NCBI GenBank assembly: GCA_050949705.1
Contig: JBMNGG010000004.1
Location: 138,196 to 202,195 of the forward strand
Reading direction: 5' to 3'
Length of the DNA: 64,000 nt
Source of the DNA: JBMNGG01 sp050949705
GTDB taxonomy: Bacteria > Bacillota > Thermosediminibacteria > Thermosediminibacterales > Tepidanaerobacteraceae
Part shown: piece after piece, positions 44,958-53,890 of the stretch
Numbering within the stretch: the first letter of the stretch is position 1
How the letters are laid out: each line of letters opens with the position of its first letter
Translations under genes and position numbers: made by a program
The notes under the pieces: generated by a model
Seen by the model: the letters and a program-made list of their open reading frames with translations, nothing else
Told to the model about the DNA's origin: nothing
The model's database searches: none

Positions 44958-46961
44958 ATGGAAAACCTGGTGATATGGGCCCCTATATCGGGGATTATAG
45001 CCTTAGCCTTTGCCTTTATGTTGGCTGGCAAAATAGGAAAGAGTCCTGCCGGAAATGATAGGATGCAGGAAATATCAAATGCTATTCATGAAGGGGCTAT
45101 GGCGTTTCTTTTTAGGGAGTATAGAATCCTAATTATTTTTGTAATTGTAATGTTTGCCATAATTGGATTGTTTATTAATTGGCCTACAGCTATAAGTTTT
45201 ATTACTGGAGCTGTAGCCTCAGTCTTAGCTGGTTATATAGGGATGAGTGTTGCTACAAAAGCCAATGTAAGGACTGCTAATGCAGCTCGTGAAAGCCAGA
45301 ACAAAGCTCTTGATATAGCTTTTTCAGGTGGGGCTGTTATGGGAATGTCTGTAGTTGGTTTAGGCATTCTGGGACTTGGGATATTATATTTCTTGTTTGG
45401 AAATCCTCAGGATGTAAAGAGCTTCGATGTAATTAACGGTTTTGCCCTGGGTGCAAGTTCAATTGCTCTATTTGCTAGAGTTGGGGGAGGTATATATACT
45501 AAAGCAGCTGACGTAGGAGCGGATTTAGTAGGAAAACTAGAAGCAGGCATTCCTGAAGATGATCCGAGAAATCCTGCTGTTATTGCTGATAACGTAGGTG
45601 ATAATGTAGGCGATGTAGCTGGTATGGGAGCAGATCTTTTTGAGTCATATGTTGGCTCTATAATATCAGGAATGGCTATTGGAGCTGTTGCTGTTTCTGT
45701 TACAACTGGTAAAACCTTTGGTATAAGTGGTATTATTTTTCCTTTATTGATTGCAGCTGCTGGTGTTTTCAGTTCAATTTTAGGTACTTTCTTTGTAAAA
45801 GCCACAGGTGGTAGCAATCCTCAAAAGGCTCTTTCAAATGGAACTTTTATAAGTGGAATTTTAGCGATAATTGCTACATACTTCATAAGCCGGTTAATTT
45901 TTGGTGAGCTAAATATGTTTTTTGCAACAATTTCCGGTATTATCGTTGGTACAATTATCGGAGTAGTTACTGAATACTATACATCTGATGAAAAGTCTCC
46001 AGTAAAAGGAATAGCTGAATCTTCCCAAACAGGTGCAGCGACAAATATAATATCGGGTCTTGCAGTGGGAATGAAAAGTACGGCTTTACCGATAATTTTT
46101 ATTGCTGCTGCAATACTTATTTCATATAAATTTGCCGGACTTTACGGAATTGCACTATCAGCTATAGGTATGTTATCCACTACAGGAATGACTGTTGCTG
46201 TTGATGCTTATGGTCCTATAGCGGATAACGCTGGTGGAATTGCAGAAATGGCCGAGCTTCCCCATGAAGTTCGTGAAATAACAGATAGGCTTGATTCAGT
46301 GGGTAATACTACAGCCGCAATAGGCAAAGGATTTGCGATAGGTTCTGCGGCGCTAACAGCATTGGCTTTGTTTTCTGCTTATACTACTGCTGCAGGGTTA
46401 ACTAATGGAATTAACATTCTTCAAGCCGATGTTATTGTAGGTCTTTTTATAGGTGGGATGTTACCATATCTGTTTTCTGCACTGACTATGGAAGCAGTAG
46501 GAAAAGCGGCATTTCAAATGATAGAAGAAGTCAGGAGGCAGTTTAAGGAGATTCCTGGTATCATGGAGGAAAAAGCAAAGCCTGATTATGCCAGATGTGT
46601 TGATATAAGTACCTCTGCGGCATTAAAAGAAATGATAATACCTGGCTTGATGGCTGTTGTTGTTCCCCTAGCTGTAGGTTTCCTCTTTGGTCCTGAAGCT
46701 CTTGGTGGAGTCTTAGCGGGTTCTCTGGTGACCGGTGTTATGATTGCCATTCAGATGTCAAATTCCGGTGGAGCCTGGGACAATGCTAAAAAGTATATTG
46801 AATCCGGACATTTTGGAGGTAAAGGTACCACTGCTCATGCTGCAGCAGTAGTTGGAGATACGGTGGGAGATCCTTTTAAAGACACATCCGGACCTTCATT
46901 AAATATATTAATAAAATTAATGACCATCGTATCATTAGTATTTGCACCTTTATTTATATAA
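44958..46961 (+). CDS. hppA: Membrane-bound, K+-dependent-type ion-pumping pyrophosphatase
   Basis: 667 residues with about 16 predicted membrane helices. The catalytic motifs DVGADLVGKLE and DNVGDNVGDVAGMGADLFES are present. The GNTTAA segment has Ala where K+-independent pumps have Lys, which indicates the K+-dependent subgroup. These pump H+ or Na+ at the cost of PPi; the ion cannot be told by eye. ATG 44958 after GGAGGGAG. It conserves PPi energy in anaerobes. Confidence 0.94.
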   Translation: MENLVIWAPISGIIALAFAFMLAGKIGKSPAGNDRMQEISNAIHEGAMAFLFREYRILIIFVIVMFAIIGLFINWPTAISFITGAVASVLAGYIGMSVATKANVRTANAARESQNKALDIAFSGGAVMGMSVVGLGILGLGILYFLFGNPQDVKSFDVINGFALGASSIALFARVGGGIYTKAADVGADLVGKLEAGIPEDDPRNPAVIADNVGDNVGDVAGMGADLFESYVGSIISGMAIGAVAVSVTTGKTFGISGIIFPLLIAAAGVFSSILGTFFVKATGGSNPQKALSNGTFISGILAIIATYFISRLIFGELNMFFATISGIIVGTIIGVVTEYYTSDEKSPVKGIAESSQTGAATNIISGLAVGMKSTALPIIFIAAAILISYKFAGLYGIALSAIGMLSTTGMTVAVDAYGPIADNAGGIAEMAELPHEVREITDRLDSVGNTTAAIGKGFAIGSAALTALALFSAYTTAAGLTNGINILQADVIVGLFIGGMLPYLFSALTMEAVGKAAFQMIEEVRRQFKEIPGIMEEKAKPDYARCVDISTSAALKEMIIPGLMAVVVPLAVGFLFGPEALGGVLAGSLVTGVMIAIQMSNSGGAWDNAKKYIESGHFGGKGTTAHAAAVVGDTVGDPFKDTSGPSLNILIKLMTIVSLVFAPLFI

Positions 46962-46970
46962 AAGATATTA

Positions 46971-46997
46971 AACTCCTGCTTTGTAGCAGGAGTTTTT
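46971..46997 (+). terminator. Intrinsic terminator after hppA
   Basis: Perfect 10-bp stem (46971-46980 with 46985-46994), 4-nt loop, followed by T-run. Confidence 0.92.
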
Positions 46998-47061
46998 ACT
47001 TTTAATAAAGTACGTTTGATTATTTTTAGATCGTCTCCCCAAACTTTATCTTTATTGGGGG

Positions 47062-47090
47062 TTGACAGATGCACGAACATGTTATAAACT
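47062..47090 (+). promoter_or_regulatory. Promoter of lysine-riboswitch transcript
   Basis: TTGACA (47062-47067), 17-bp spacer, TAAACT (47085-47090); TATAAA at 47083 is an alternative -10. The transcript would start shortly before the aptamer. Confidence 0.55.
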
Positions 47091-47129
47091 GAAACTACAA
47101 TTTAATAAGGCAAAGCCTCACTTTTCACA

Positions 47130-47379
47130 AGTGAGGTAGAGGCGCAAAACTTAACGATCCTTAGTGAAGCTTGGGAGTAAAGCGATGAAACTAAGGAGAA
47201 GGAAGTATTGCCGAAGCAAATATTATTCTCTCATATTATTTGCTGGGCCTGCGGTTAATAGCTGTAGGACTGTCTCAATAAACGTCCCGGTTTATTGAGT
47301 TGTGCTATCTCAAATTGGGAAAAGTTGAGGAATTTAGGGAATTTGTATACTAAGACCTGAGTTCGTCTCAGGTCTTTTT
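47130..47379 (+). ncRNA. Lysine riboswitch (L-box) with intrinsic terminator
   Basis: The leader matches the L-box: P1 5' strand plus GAGGTAGAGGCGC (47134-47146), the core GTATTGCCGAAGCAAATA and the ATTATTTGCTGGGCCT arm, GTAGGACTGTC, and P1 3' strand GCTATCTC (47304-47311). The expression platform is a 9-bp terminator stem (47353-47361 with 47367-47375) followed by T5. Lysine binding should favour the terminator and lower expression of the ABC importer starting at 47451. A preceding 8-bp hairpin (47116-47123 with 47129-47136) overlaps the 5' strand of P1. Confidence 0.92.
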
Positions 47380-47450
47380 GTATTAGTTTTCCTGAAAAAA
47401 GATTAAAGAGTTCTTTAATTAATTAAAATAAGAAAAGGAGAGAATCAGTT

Positions 47451-48305
47451 ATGAACAAAAAATTATTATTATCAGTAGCAATATTTTTGTCAATAATCAT
47501 GCTGCTGGCAGGGTGTGGCCCTAGTAACAATTCACAAGGTGCAAATTCGCAGCAAGCGGGGAATACACCAGAAAGTAAAACGTTTAAAGTAGGCCTTGAA
47601 TGCGATTATCCACCTTTTAACTGGACTCAACTTGATGATTCCAATGGTGCAGTGCAGATAGATGGTTCTGCTGAATATGCGGGAGGATATGATGTAGAAA
47701 TCGCAAAAAGGATTGCCGATGGTTTGGAAAGAGAACTGGTTATAGTGAAAACCGAATGGTCCGGTCTTTTGCCTGCATTAACTTCTGGTAAAATTGATGC
47801 TATTATCGCAGGTATGTCGCCAACAGCGGAACGCAAAGAAAGCATAGATTTCTCTGACAACTATTATAAATCAGATTTGGTTATGGTTGTTAAAAAAGGA
47901 GGAAAGTATGAAGAAGCTACATCCATTCAAGATTTTAAAGGTGCAAAAATAACTGCACAACTAAGCACATTCCACTATACGGTAATTGACCAAATCGAAG
48001 GTGTTATAAAAGAACCTGCTATGGATGATTTCTCTGCAATGAGAGTTGCTCTTGAATCAGGAATGATTGATGGGTACGTCTCGGAAAAGCCAGAAGCTGT
48101 TAGTGCTAAAGCTGCTAATGAAAACTTTACATTTGTTGAATTTGAGGATGGCTTTGTAACATCTGATGATGACACTGCTATTGCTGTAGGTCTTGTAAAG
48201 GAAAGCGAATTAATTGATGAGATAAATGAGATTTTACGAGGTATATCGGATGCCCAAAAAGAAGAACTCATGGATAAGGCTATTGCAAATCAACCTGAAG
48301 GATAA
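47451..48305 (+). CDS. Amino-acid ABC transporter substrate-binding lipoprotein, probably lysine
   Basis: 284 residues. Lipoprotein signal ending LLAGC (C22), Ser/Gln/Asn-rich linker, then a family 3 solute-binding domain (FKVGLECDYPPFNWT, GGYDVEIAKRIADGL, DAIIAGMSPTAERKESIDFS). Captures a polar amino acid outside the cell. The lysine riboswitch immediately upstream makes lysine or a close basic amino acid the likely substrate. GGAGAG precedes ATG. Permease and ATPase genes follow. Confidence 0.93.
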   Translation: MNKKLLLSVAIFLSIIMLLAGCGPSNNSQGANSQQAGNTPESKTFKVGLECDYPPFNWTQLDDSNGAVQIDGSAEYAGGYDVEIAKRIADGLERELVIVKTEWSGLLPALTSGKIDAIIAGMSPTAERKESIDFSDNYYKSDLVMVVKKGGKYEEATSIQDFKGAKITAQLSTFHYTVIDQIEGVIKEPAMDDFSAMRVALESGMIDGYVSEKPEAVSAKAANENFTFVEFEDGFVTSDDDTAIAVGLVKESELIDEINEILRGISDAQKEELMDKAIANQPEG

Positions 48306-48422
48306 TACTTATAAGATGGCTACCGTAGCTTGTCCCACTCTTTCTGTAAGCGGTGGGGTGAGCACCGGTATGCTCTTGGTTTATGACTTTTTACAGCGTG
48401 GTGCCAAAAGGAGGAAACTCAT

Positions 48423-49151
48423 ATGAGCTTTGAGCAGATAATCAGAATTGCCTTAAAATACTGGCCTATGTTTTTGCGTGGAGCCGGTACAACACTTTTA
48501 ATTTCCATAACGGGCACTATTATAGGATTTATTATTGGTTTATTAATTGGTATTATACGCAGTGTTCCAGAACCTGAATCAACAGAAAAAAAACTAATTT
48601 TGAAATTTATCAATGCCATCTTAAATGCTTATGTGGAAGTATTTCGTGGCACACCTATGATTGTTCAGGCAACAGTTATCTATTACGGTTCTGCCCAGGC
48701 CTTGGGTATTGACATGGATAGATTAACAGCAGCATTCTTGATTGTATCTATTAATACTGGGGCCTATATGGCTGAAATTGTTCGTGGTGGCATTGTTTCT
48801 ATAGATAAAGGACAATTTGAGGCGGCTCATGCTGTGGGCATGAATCATATGCAAACCATGGTTAATGTGGTCTTACCCCAAGTAATACGCAATATATTGC
48901 CAGCAACAGGTAATGAATTTGTAATAAATATTAAAGATACTTCAGTGCTTAATGTAATTTCTGTGACAGAGTTATTCTTCCAAACAAAATCAATTGTTGG
49001 CAACAATTATAGATATTTTGAAACATTTTTTATTGCGTCTGTCATATATTTCGTTATGACTTTTACGGTTACAAGAATCTTACGCTTTATGGAAAAGAAA
49101 CTGGATGGCCCAGAAAATTATACTGTTATTGGTAATCCAATGCAAATATAA
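48423..49151 (+). CDS. Polar amino-acid ABC transporter permease
   Basis: 242 residues of the HisM/GlnP family, about five membrane helices, with the EAA coupling loop EAAHAVGMNHMQTMVNVVLP. The N-terminal LRGAGTTLLISITGTIIGF is typical. AAGGAGGAA precedes ATG. It lies 117 bp after the binding-protein gene and is probably a homodimeric channel since only one permease gene is present. Confidence 0.94.
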   Translation: MSFEQIIRIALKYWPMFLRGAGTTLLISITGTIIGFIIGLLIGIIRSVPEPESTEKKLILKFINAILNAYVEVFRGTPMIVQATVIYYGSAQALGIDMDRLTAAFLIVSINTGAYMAEIVRGGIVSIDKGQFEAAHAVGMNHMQTMVNVVLPQVIRNILPATGNEFVINIKDTSVLNVISVTELFFQTKSIVGNNYRYFETFFIASVIYFVMTFTVTRILRFMEKKLDGPENYTVIGNPMQI

Positions 49152-49190
49152 AGTGAAATTTTTATTGAGTGAAGAGGTAACGACACTAAA

Positions 49191-49284
49191 GGCTTAGTTT
49201 GACTTATTTAATGGCTAAGTTTATTGACAAGTGGAGGAAAAAATAAAAGGAGGCTGGCTTAGTTTGACTTATTTAATGGCTAAG
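49191..49284. repeat. Two perfect 29-bp direct repeats (49191-49219 and 49256-49284)
   Basis: Both units read GGCTTAGTTTGACTTATTTA then ATGGCTAAG and are 65 bp apart start to start, in the 257-bp gap between permease and ATPase. Each contains a short inverted repeat (CTTAG/CTAAG), so it could fold or bind protein. Only two copies exist here. Confidence 0.85.
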
Positions 49285-49408
49285 CACTCACTGATGCCTG
49301 GCAAGTGTAGAATTAATGGTAATTCTTAGCAATCGAGCAAGGTGGGAGCACGATGGAGAAAAGAAGATTGATGATGTAAGCCAATATGGGTGTAAAGGGA
49401 GGAAAAGC

Positions 49409-50143
49409 GTGGAAAGGGTAATAGAAATAAAACATTTGAGAAAATCTTTCGGGACTAATGAAGTACTAAAGGATATCAATTTTTCAGTTACTAAAGGAGA
49501 AGTTGTCTGTATCATTGGATCCTCGGGCTCCGGTAAATCTACTCTCCTGCGCTGTATAAATCTATTGGAAAAGCCAAGTGGTGGCAAGATATTCTACCAT
49601 GGAGAAAACATTTTAGAGAGTGGCCACGACTTATATGCATATCGCACTAAGTTAGGCATGGTATTTCAGCAGTTCAATCTTTTTAATAATCACGATGTTC
49701 TAAGTAACTGTACAGTTGGTCAAATCAAAGTATTAAAGCGCTCTAAGGAAGAGGCAGAGAAAGTAGCTATGAAATACTTGAAAGTCGTGGGAATGGAGCA
49801 ATATATTAATGCAAAACCAAAGCAATTGTCAGGTGGGCAAAAACAACGGGTTGCAATAGCTAGGGCTCTTTCAATGGAACCAGATGTTATGTTGTTTGAC
49901 GAGCCTACGTCGTCACTTGACCCTGAACTTGTAGATGAAGTTCTAAGAGTTATGAAAAAACTTGCCAAAACAGGTCTTACAATGTTAGTAGTAACTCATG
50001 AAATGGAATTTGCTAGAGAAGTTGCTGATCGTGTTGTATTTATGGATAAGGGTGTTATTGAAGAAGAAGGCAGCCCCGCGGAAATCTTTAACAATCCCAA
50101 AAAAGAACGCACCAGAGAATTTCTAAGGCGAAGTTTAAAATAG
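49409..50143 (+). CDS. Polar amino-acid ABC transporter ATP-binding protein
   Basis: 244 residues of the GlnQ/HisP family: Walker A GSSGSGKSTLL, signature LSGGQKQRVAIARAL, Walker B VMLFDEPTSSLDPE, H-loop VTHEM. Start at GTG 49409 with AGGGAGG at 49396-49402; an in-frame ATG 93 bp upstream would add residues unlike the family. Completes the lysine-type importer, although the unusual 257-bp gap before it suggests separate control. Confidence 0.94.
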   Translation: MERVIEIKHLRKSFGTNEVLKDINFSVTKGEVVCIIGSSGSGKSTLLRCINLLEKPSGGKIFYHGENILESGHDLYAYRTKLGMVFQQFNLFNNHDVLSNCTVGQIKVLKRSKEEAEKVAMKYLKVVGMEQYINAKPKQLSGGQKQRVAIARALSMEPDVMLFDEPTSSLDPELVDEVLRVMKKLAKTGLTMLVVTHEMEFAREVADRVVFMDKGVIEEEGSPAEIFNNPKKERTREFLRRSLK

Positions 50144-50157
50144 AATACCTTTTATAA

Positions 50158-50192
50158 AGCGGTTTCAATTAATGATTAGAAACCGTTTTTTT
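50158..50192 (+). terminator. Intrinsic terminator after ABC importer
   Basis: CGGTTTC/GAAACCG stem (50160-50166 with 50179-50185), extended by a G-U pair, then seven T. Confidence 0.85.
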
Positions 50193-50285
50193 ATATTACA
50201 AACACTTCAGTTAATTAAAGATATAAATAAAATAATAATATAAAAAGGACTAGATCAATAATTTGATAAATATTAAAAATGATGG

Positions 50286-50315
50286 TTGACAATTAGTATA
50301 CTAATATGGTAGTAT
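50286..50315 (+). promoter_or_regulatory. Promoter with 14-bp palindromic operator, hexonate cluster
   Basis: TTGACA (50286-50291), 18-bp spacer, TAGTAT (50310-50315). A perfect palindrome ATTAGTATACTAAT (50292-50305) fills the spacer, a position suited to repression. Size and symmetry fit a GntR/FCD dimer such as the one encoded at 62709. Confidence 0.6.
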
Positions 50316-50375
50316 GTAAGTAGAAATTTTCAGGCTATATACAATTATATGAAATACGGATAATAGGTGATAAAA

Positions 50376-51977
50376 ATGAAAATTAGCATTTCAGACCTAA
50401 AAAACCGGAGCCTTTGGCAAAACAAAGGCTATAAGCTGCCTGAATTTGATATTGAAAAGATTAGAGAAAACACACTAAAAGCCCCGATATGGCTTCACTT
50501 TGGAGCAGGCAACATATTTAGAGCATTTCCCGCAGCACTACAACAAACACTTCTTAACAATGGCCTCTCAGACAAAGGCATCATAGTCTGCGAATCCTAT
50601 GATGAAGAAATCATAGAAAAAGCCTACACACCATATGATAACCTAAGTTTAGTCGTTACACTAAAAGCTGACGGAAGCATGGACAAAAAAATAGTAGCCA
50701 GCATAGTCCATGCAATAACTGCAAAAAACAACATGGAAGAACTTACAGAAATATTCACATCCCCAACGCTGCAAATAGTTAGCTTTACAATAACTGAAAA
50801 AGGATACTCCCTTACAGACTCCAACGGAAACTATCATCAAGACATACTAGACGACCTTCAAACAACTCCCCTAAACCCCAAGACACTTATGGGAATCATA
50901 AGCTACCTATGCTACAAAAGATACCAAGCAGACAAACTTCCCATTGCACTAGTGAGCATGGACAACTGCTCACACAACGGCTCAAAACTATACAGCGCTA
51001 TAAAAACCTTTGCCGATACCTGGGCAAAAGACGGACTGGTAGACAAGGACTTCTCAGACTACATAGCAAATCCAAAACTCGTATCATTTCCCTGGACAAT
51101 GATAGACAAAATAACACCTAGACCCTCAGAACAAGTAAAAAAAATATTAGAAGAAGATGGCATAAAGGACACAGCCATCATAAGAACCAACAAAAATACA
51201 TACATATCCTCCTTTGTAAATGCAGAAGAGACCCAATACTTAGTAATAGAAGACCTATTTCCGAACTCAAGGCCACCTCTTGAAAAAGCCGGAGTAATCT
51301 TTACAGACAGACAAACCGTAGACAAAGTAGAAAAAATGAAAGTAGGAACCTGTTTAAATCCTCTACACACAATCCTAGCAGTATACGGATGCCTACTGGG
51401 ATATACCTCAATTTCAGAAGAAATGAAAGACACATACCTAAAAACATTCATAGAGAAAACAGCCTATGAAGAAGGCCTTCCTGTTGTAGTAGATCCCGTC
51501 ATAATAAAACCCGAAGACTTCATAACAGAAGTAATAGACCAGCGTTTCCCCAACCCCTTTGTACCAGATACACCACAGAGAATTGCCTGTGACACATCTC
51601 AAAAAATACCGGTGCGCTTTGGAGAAACCCTGAAAGCATACATTGCTTCGGGCAAAAGAGACCTCTCAACTCTAAAATACATACCATTATTCTTTGCAGG
51701 GTGGCTGAGATACCTTTTAGGAATAGACGATGAAGGCAACCCCTTTACACCCAGCCCCGACCCGATGCTAGAAAGACTGCAGAGCCATGTAAAAAATATA
51801 TCACTTGGAGACAAAGGCCCATTTACAGAAGCCCTGAAACCTATATTATCAGACAGCAATATATTTGGCATGAACCTTTATGAATATAACTTAGCATCAA
51901 AAGTGGAGAGCGTTTTTGCTGAGCTCGTAGCAGGTAAAGGAGCAGTTAGGAAGACACTGGAGAAGTATTTAAATTAA
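50376..51977 (+). CDS. uxuB: Mannitol dehydrogenase-family oxidoreductase, probable fructuronate reductase
   Basis: 533 residues of the long-chain polyol dehydrogenase family: N-terminal WLHFGAGNIFRAF nucleotide motif and the catalytic KVGTCLNPLH (K...N..H) with GCLLGY. UxuB reduces D-fructuronate to D-mannonate with NADH. Tagaturonate reductase and mannitol dehydrogenase are homologous alternatives, but mannonate dehydratase at 56314 supports UxuB. ATG 50376 with AGGTG at 50365 is preferred to GTG 50367. First gene of the cluster, with a palindromic promoter. Confidence 0.85.
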   Translation: MKISISDLKNRSLWQNKGYKLPEFDIEKIRENTLKAPIWLHFGAGNIFRAFPAALQQTLLNNGLSDKGIIVCESYDEEIIEKAYTPYDNLSLVVTLKADGSMDKKIVASIVHAITAKNNMEELTEIFTSPTLQIVSFTITEKGYSLTDSNGNYHQDILDDLQTTPLNPKTLMGIISYLCYKRYQADKLPIALVSMDNCSHNGSKLYSAIKTFADTWAKDGLVDKDFSDYIANPKLVSFPWTMIDKITPRPSEQVKKILEEDGIKDTAIIRTNKNTYISSFVNAEETQYLVIEDLFPNSRPPLEKAGVIFTDRQTVDKVEKMKVGTCLNPLHTILAVYGCLLGYTSISEEMKDTYLKTFIEKTAYEEGLPVVVDPVIIKPEDFITEVIDQRFPNPFVPDTPQRIACDTSQKIPVRFGETLKAYIASGKRDLSTLKYIPLFFAGWLRYLLGIDDEGNPFTPSPDPMLERLQSHVKNISLGDKGPFTEALKPILSDSNIFGMNLYEYNLASKVESVFAELVAGKGAVRKTLEKYLN

Positions 51978-52112
51978 TAGTTTCATACGATTCTTAATTC
52001 GATATTCTTCCATAGAATTATATAAGGTTTTTCACTTTTACTAAAAAGGGGGATAGCAACAAATTAATAACTTTATAAATAAAACAAGATTTGTGAGAAT
52101 ATGGAGGGGAAA

Positions 52113-52598
52113 ATGAATAAGAAGGACTATGTAGAAAGAATCCTAGGAAATGGTACATTTATTTCTTTTACAGCCCTAATAATTACTGTATTGATTCAAG
52201 TTGTTACAAGATATTTTCCTTTGGGGATAAGCTTTATTTGGACCGAAGAGGCTACGAGGTTTTTCTTCATTTTTTCTGTGGCTTTTGCTGCACCACTGGC
52301 AGTGAAAAAAAGGGAATATGTTAATGTGGATTTAATATTAAACATTTTACCTAAGAATGTAAGGCATTTGTTCGAAATAGCGATAGATTTATTGACAGTT
52401 ATTTTATTTACAATAGTTTTTTTCCAAGCCATTAAATTTGCAAAACTAGGGATTGGTCAGACTTCACCTGCAATGAGAATACCTGCCTATATTGGTTATT
52501 CAAGTATTATATTAATGTCAATTTTTGTCCTATATTATGCTATATGGAATTTTAGGGACCTAGTTTTAAGTCTTGGCAAAAGAGGTGATTCCAAATGA
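52113..52598 (+). CDS. dctQ: TRAP transporter small permease (DctQ)
   Basis: 161 residues, four predicted helices, with the DctQ landmark SFIWTEEATRFFFIF near the middle. It pairs with DctM to import a carboxylate using an ion gradient. Start ATG 52113 after GGAGGGG at 52103-52109; an ATG at 52101 lies within that site. Stop overlaps the dctM start by ATGA. Confidence 0.9.
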   Translation: MNKKDYVERILGNGTFISFTALIITVLIQVVTRYFPLGISFIWTEEATRFFFIFSVAFAAPLAVKKREYVNVDLILNILPKNVRHLFEIAIDLLTVILFTIVFFQAIKFAKLGIGQTSPAMRIPAYIGYSSIILMSIFVLYYAIWNFRDLVLSLGKRGDSK

Positions 52599-53875
52599 TG
52601 GCAGCAATTTTGTTTTTGTCTTTTGTGGTGCTGGTAATGTTAGGGGTTCCAATAGCATTTTCTTTAGGTCTTTCCTCCCTCATATATATACTTTTAAATG
52701 ACATCTCCTTAACTATTGTTGCGCAAAAAATGTACGCAGGAATAGATTCTTTTGTATTGGTGGCTATACCCGGTTTTATGCTGGCAGGCAACCTGATGAA
52801 TCAAGGGGGCATGTCGGAAAGACTTGTGAAATTTGCAGATTCAATTGTTGGATTTGTACGGGGTGGGCTGGCTCAGGTAAACGTAGTCGTTTCCATGATA
52901 TTTGCAGGAATTTCAGGAACAGCCCTTGCTGATACGGCAAGTGAGGGACCAATTATCATTCCCGCAATGGTTCGTCAGGGCTATGATCCGGACTTTGCTG
53001 CGGCTATTACTGCTGCATCATCTACTATGGGTCCTATTATCCCTCCCAGTACACCTATGATCATTACAGGAACTATAGTGGGTCTTTCAGTTACAAAACT
53101 ATTCGTTGCTGGAATTGTACCAGGAATCCTTATTGGAATTTTGCAGATGATCTTGTGTTACTATATGGCTGTAAAAAGGGACTACCCTAGAGGAGAATTA
53201 AAGCCAATTAGTTATATTTGGTCAATATTTAAGGAATCTATATGGGCTCTTTTGCTCACCGCATTTATCCTCTTTGGAATCTTGGGTGGCGTATTTACAC
53301 CGACGGAAGCTTCCATTGTAGCGGTTTTGTATGGCTTTGTAGTAGGTATGTTTATTTATAAGGAAATAAAATTTAAAGATATCCCGAGAATAGTAATGGA
53401 ATCTTTGAGAAGTACAGCTGCAATAATGGTATTGGTGGGTTTTGCCAATACTTTTGCATGGATACTGGCCAGTGAACAAATTCCGCAGCTGATTGCCCAG
53501 ACCATACTATCAATAAGTTCAAATCCAGTTGTTGTAATTTTATTAGTCAATGCATTGTTGCTTTTTGTAGGTATGTTTATGGAAACAATAGCTGCCATAG
53601 TAATACTATTCCCCGTGTTGTTCCCTGTGCTCACATCAATAGGGATGGATCCAATTCAGGCAGGGGTCATGATGGTGCTAAACTTAATTATAGGAGTTAT
53701 CACTCCACCTGTAGGGGTTTGCTTATTTGTAGCAGCAAATATCGCGGATATATCTCTCGTGAGAATAACCAAGGCCATTTTCCCCTTTTTAGTGGCTAAT
53801 ATCATAGTTTTGATGCTGGTGAGCTTCATACCCACAATGACACTATACCTTCCTAATTTGCTATTAGGTCACTAA
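52595..53875 (+). CDS. dctM: TRAP transporter large permease (DctM)
   Basis: 426 residues with about 12 membrane helices. Conserved segments AGISGTALADTASEGPIIIP and STMGPIIPPSTPMII are typical of the DctM transport core. Translationally coupled to dctQ. Substrate is likely a hexuronate or hexonate, judging by the catabolic genes around it. Confidence 0.94.
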   Translation: MMAAILFLSFVVLVMLGVPIAFSLGLSSLIYILLNDISLTIVAQKMYAGIDSFVLVAIPGFMLAGNLMNQGGMSERLVKFADSIVGFVRGGLAQVNVVVSMIFAGISGTALADTASEGPIIIPAMVRQGYDPDFAAAITAASSTMGPIIPPSTPMIITGTIVGLSVTKLFVAGIVPGILIGILQMILCYYMAVKRDYPRGELKPISYIWSIFKESIWALLLTAFILFGILGGVFTPTEASIVAVLYGFVVGMFIYKEIKFKDIPRIVMESLRSTAAIMVLVGFANTFAWILASEQIPQLIAQTILSISSNPVVVILLVNALLLFVGMFMETIAAIVILFPVLFPVLTSIGMDPIQAGVMMVLNLIIGVITPPVGVCLFVAANIADISLVRITKAIFPFLVANIIVLMLVSFIPTMTLYLPNLLLGH

Positions 53876-53890
53876 GTGGAGGAATCTATC

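Noticed and set aside
49191..49284. 29-bp repeats considered as a CRISPR array
   Set aside because: Only two copies, a single 36-bp interval, inside an operon and no cas genes anywhere in the window.
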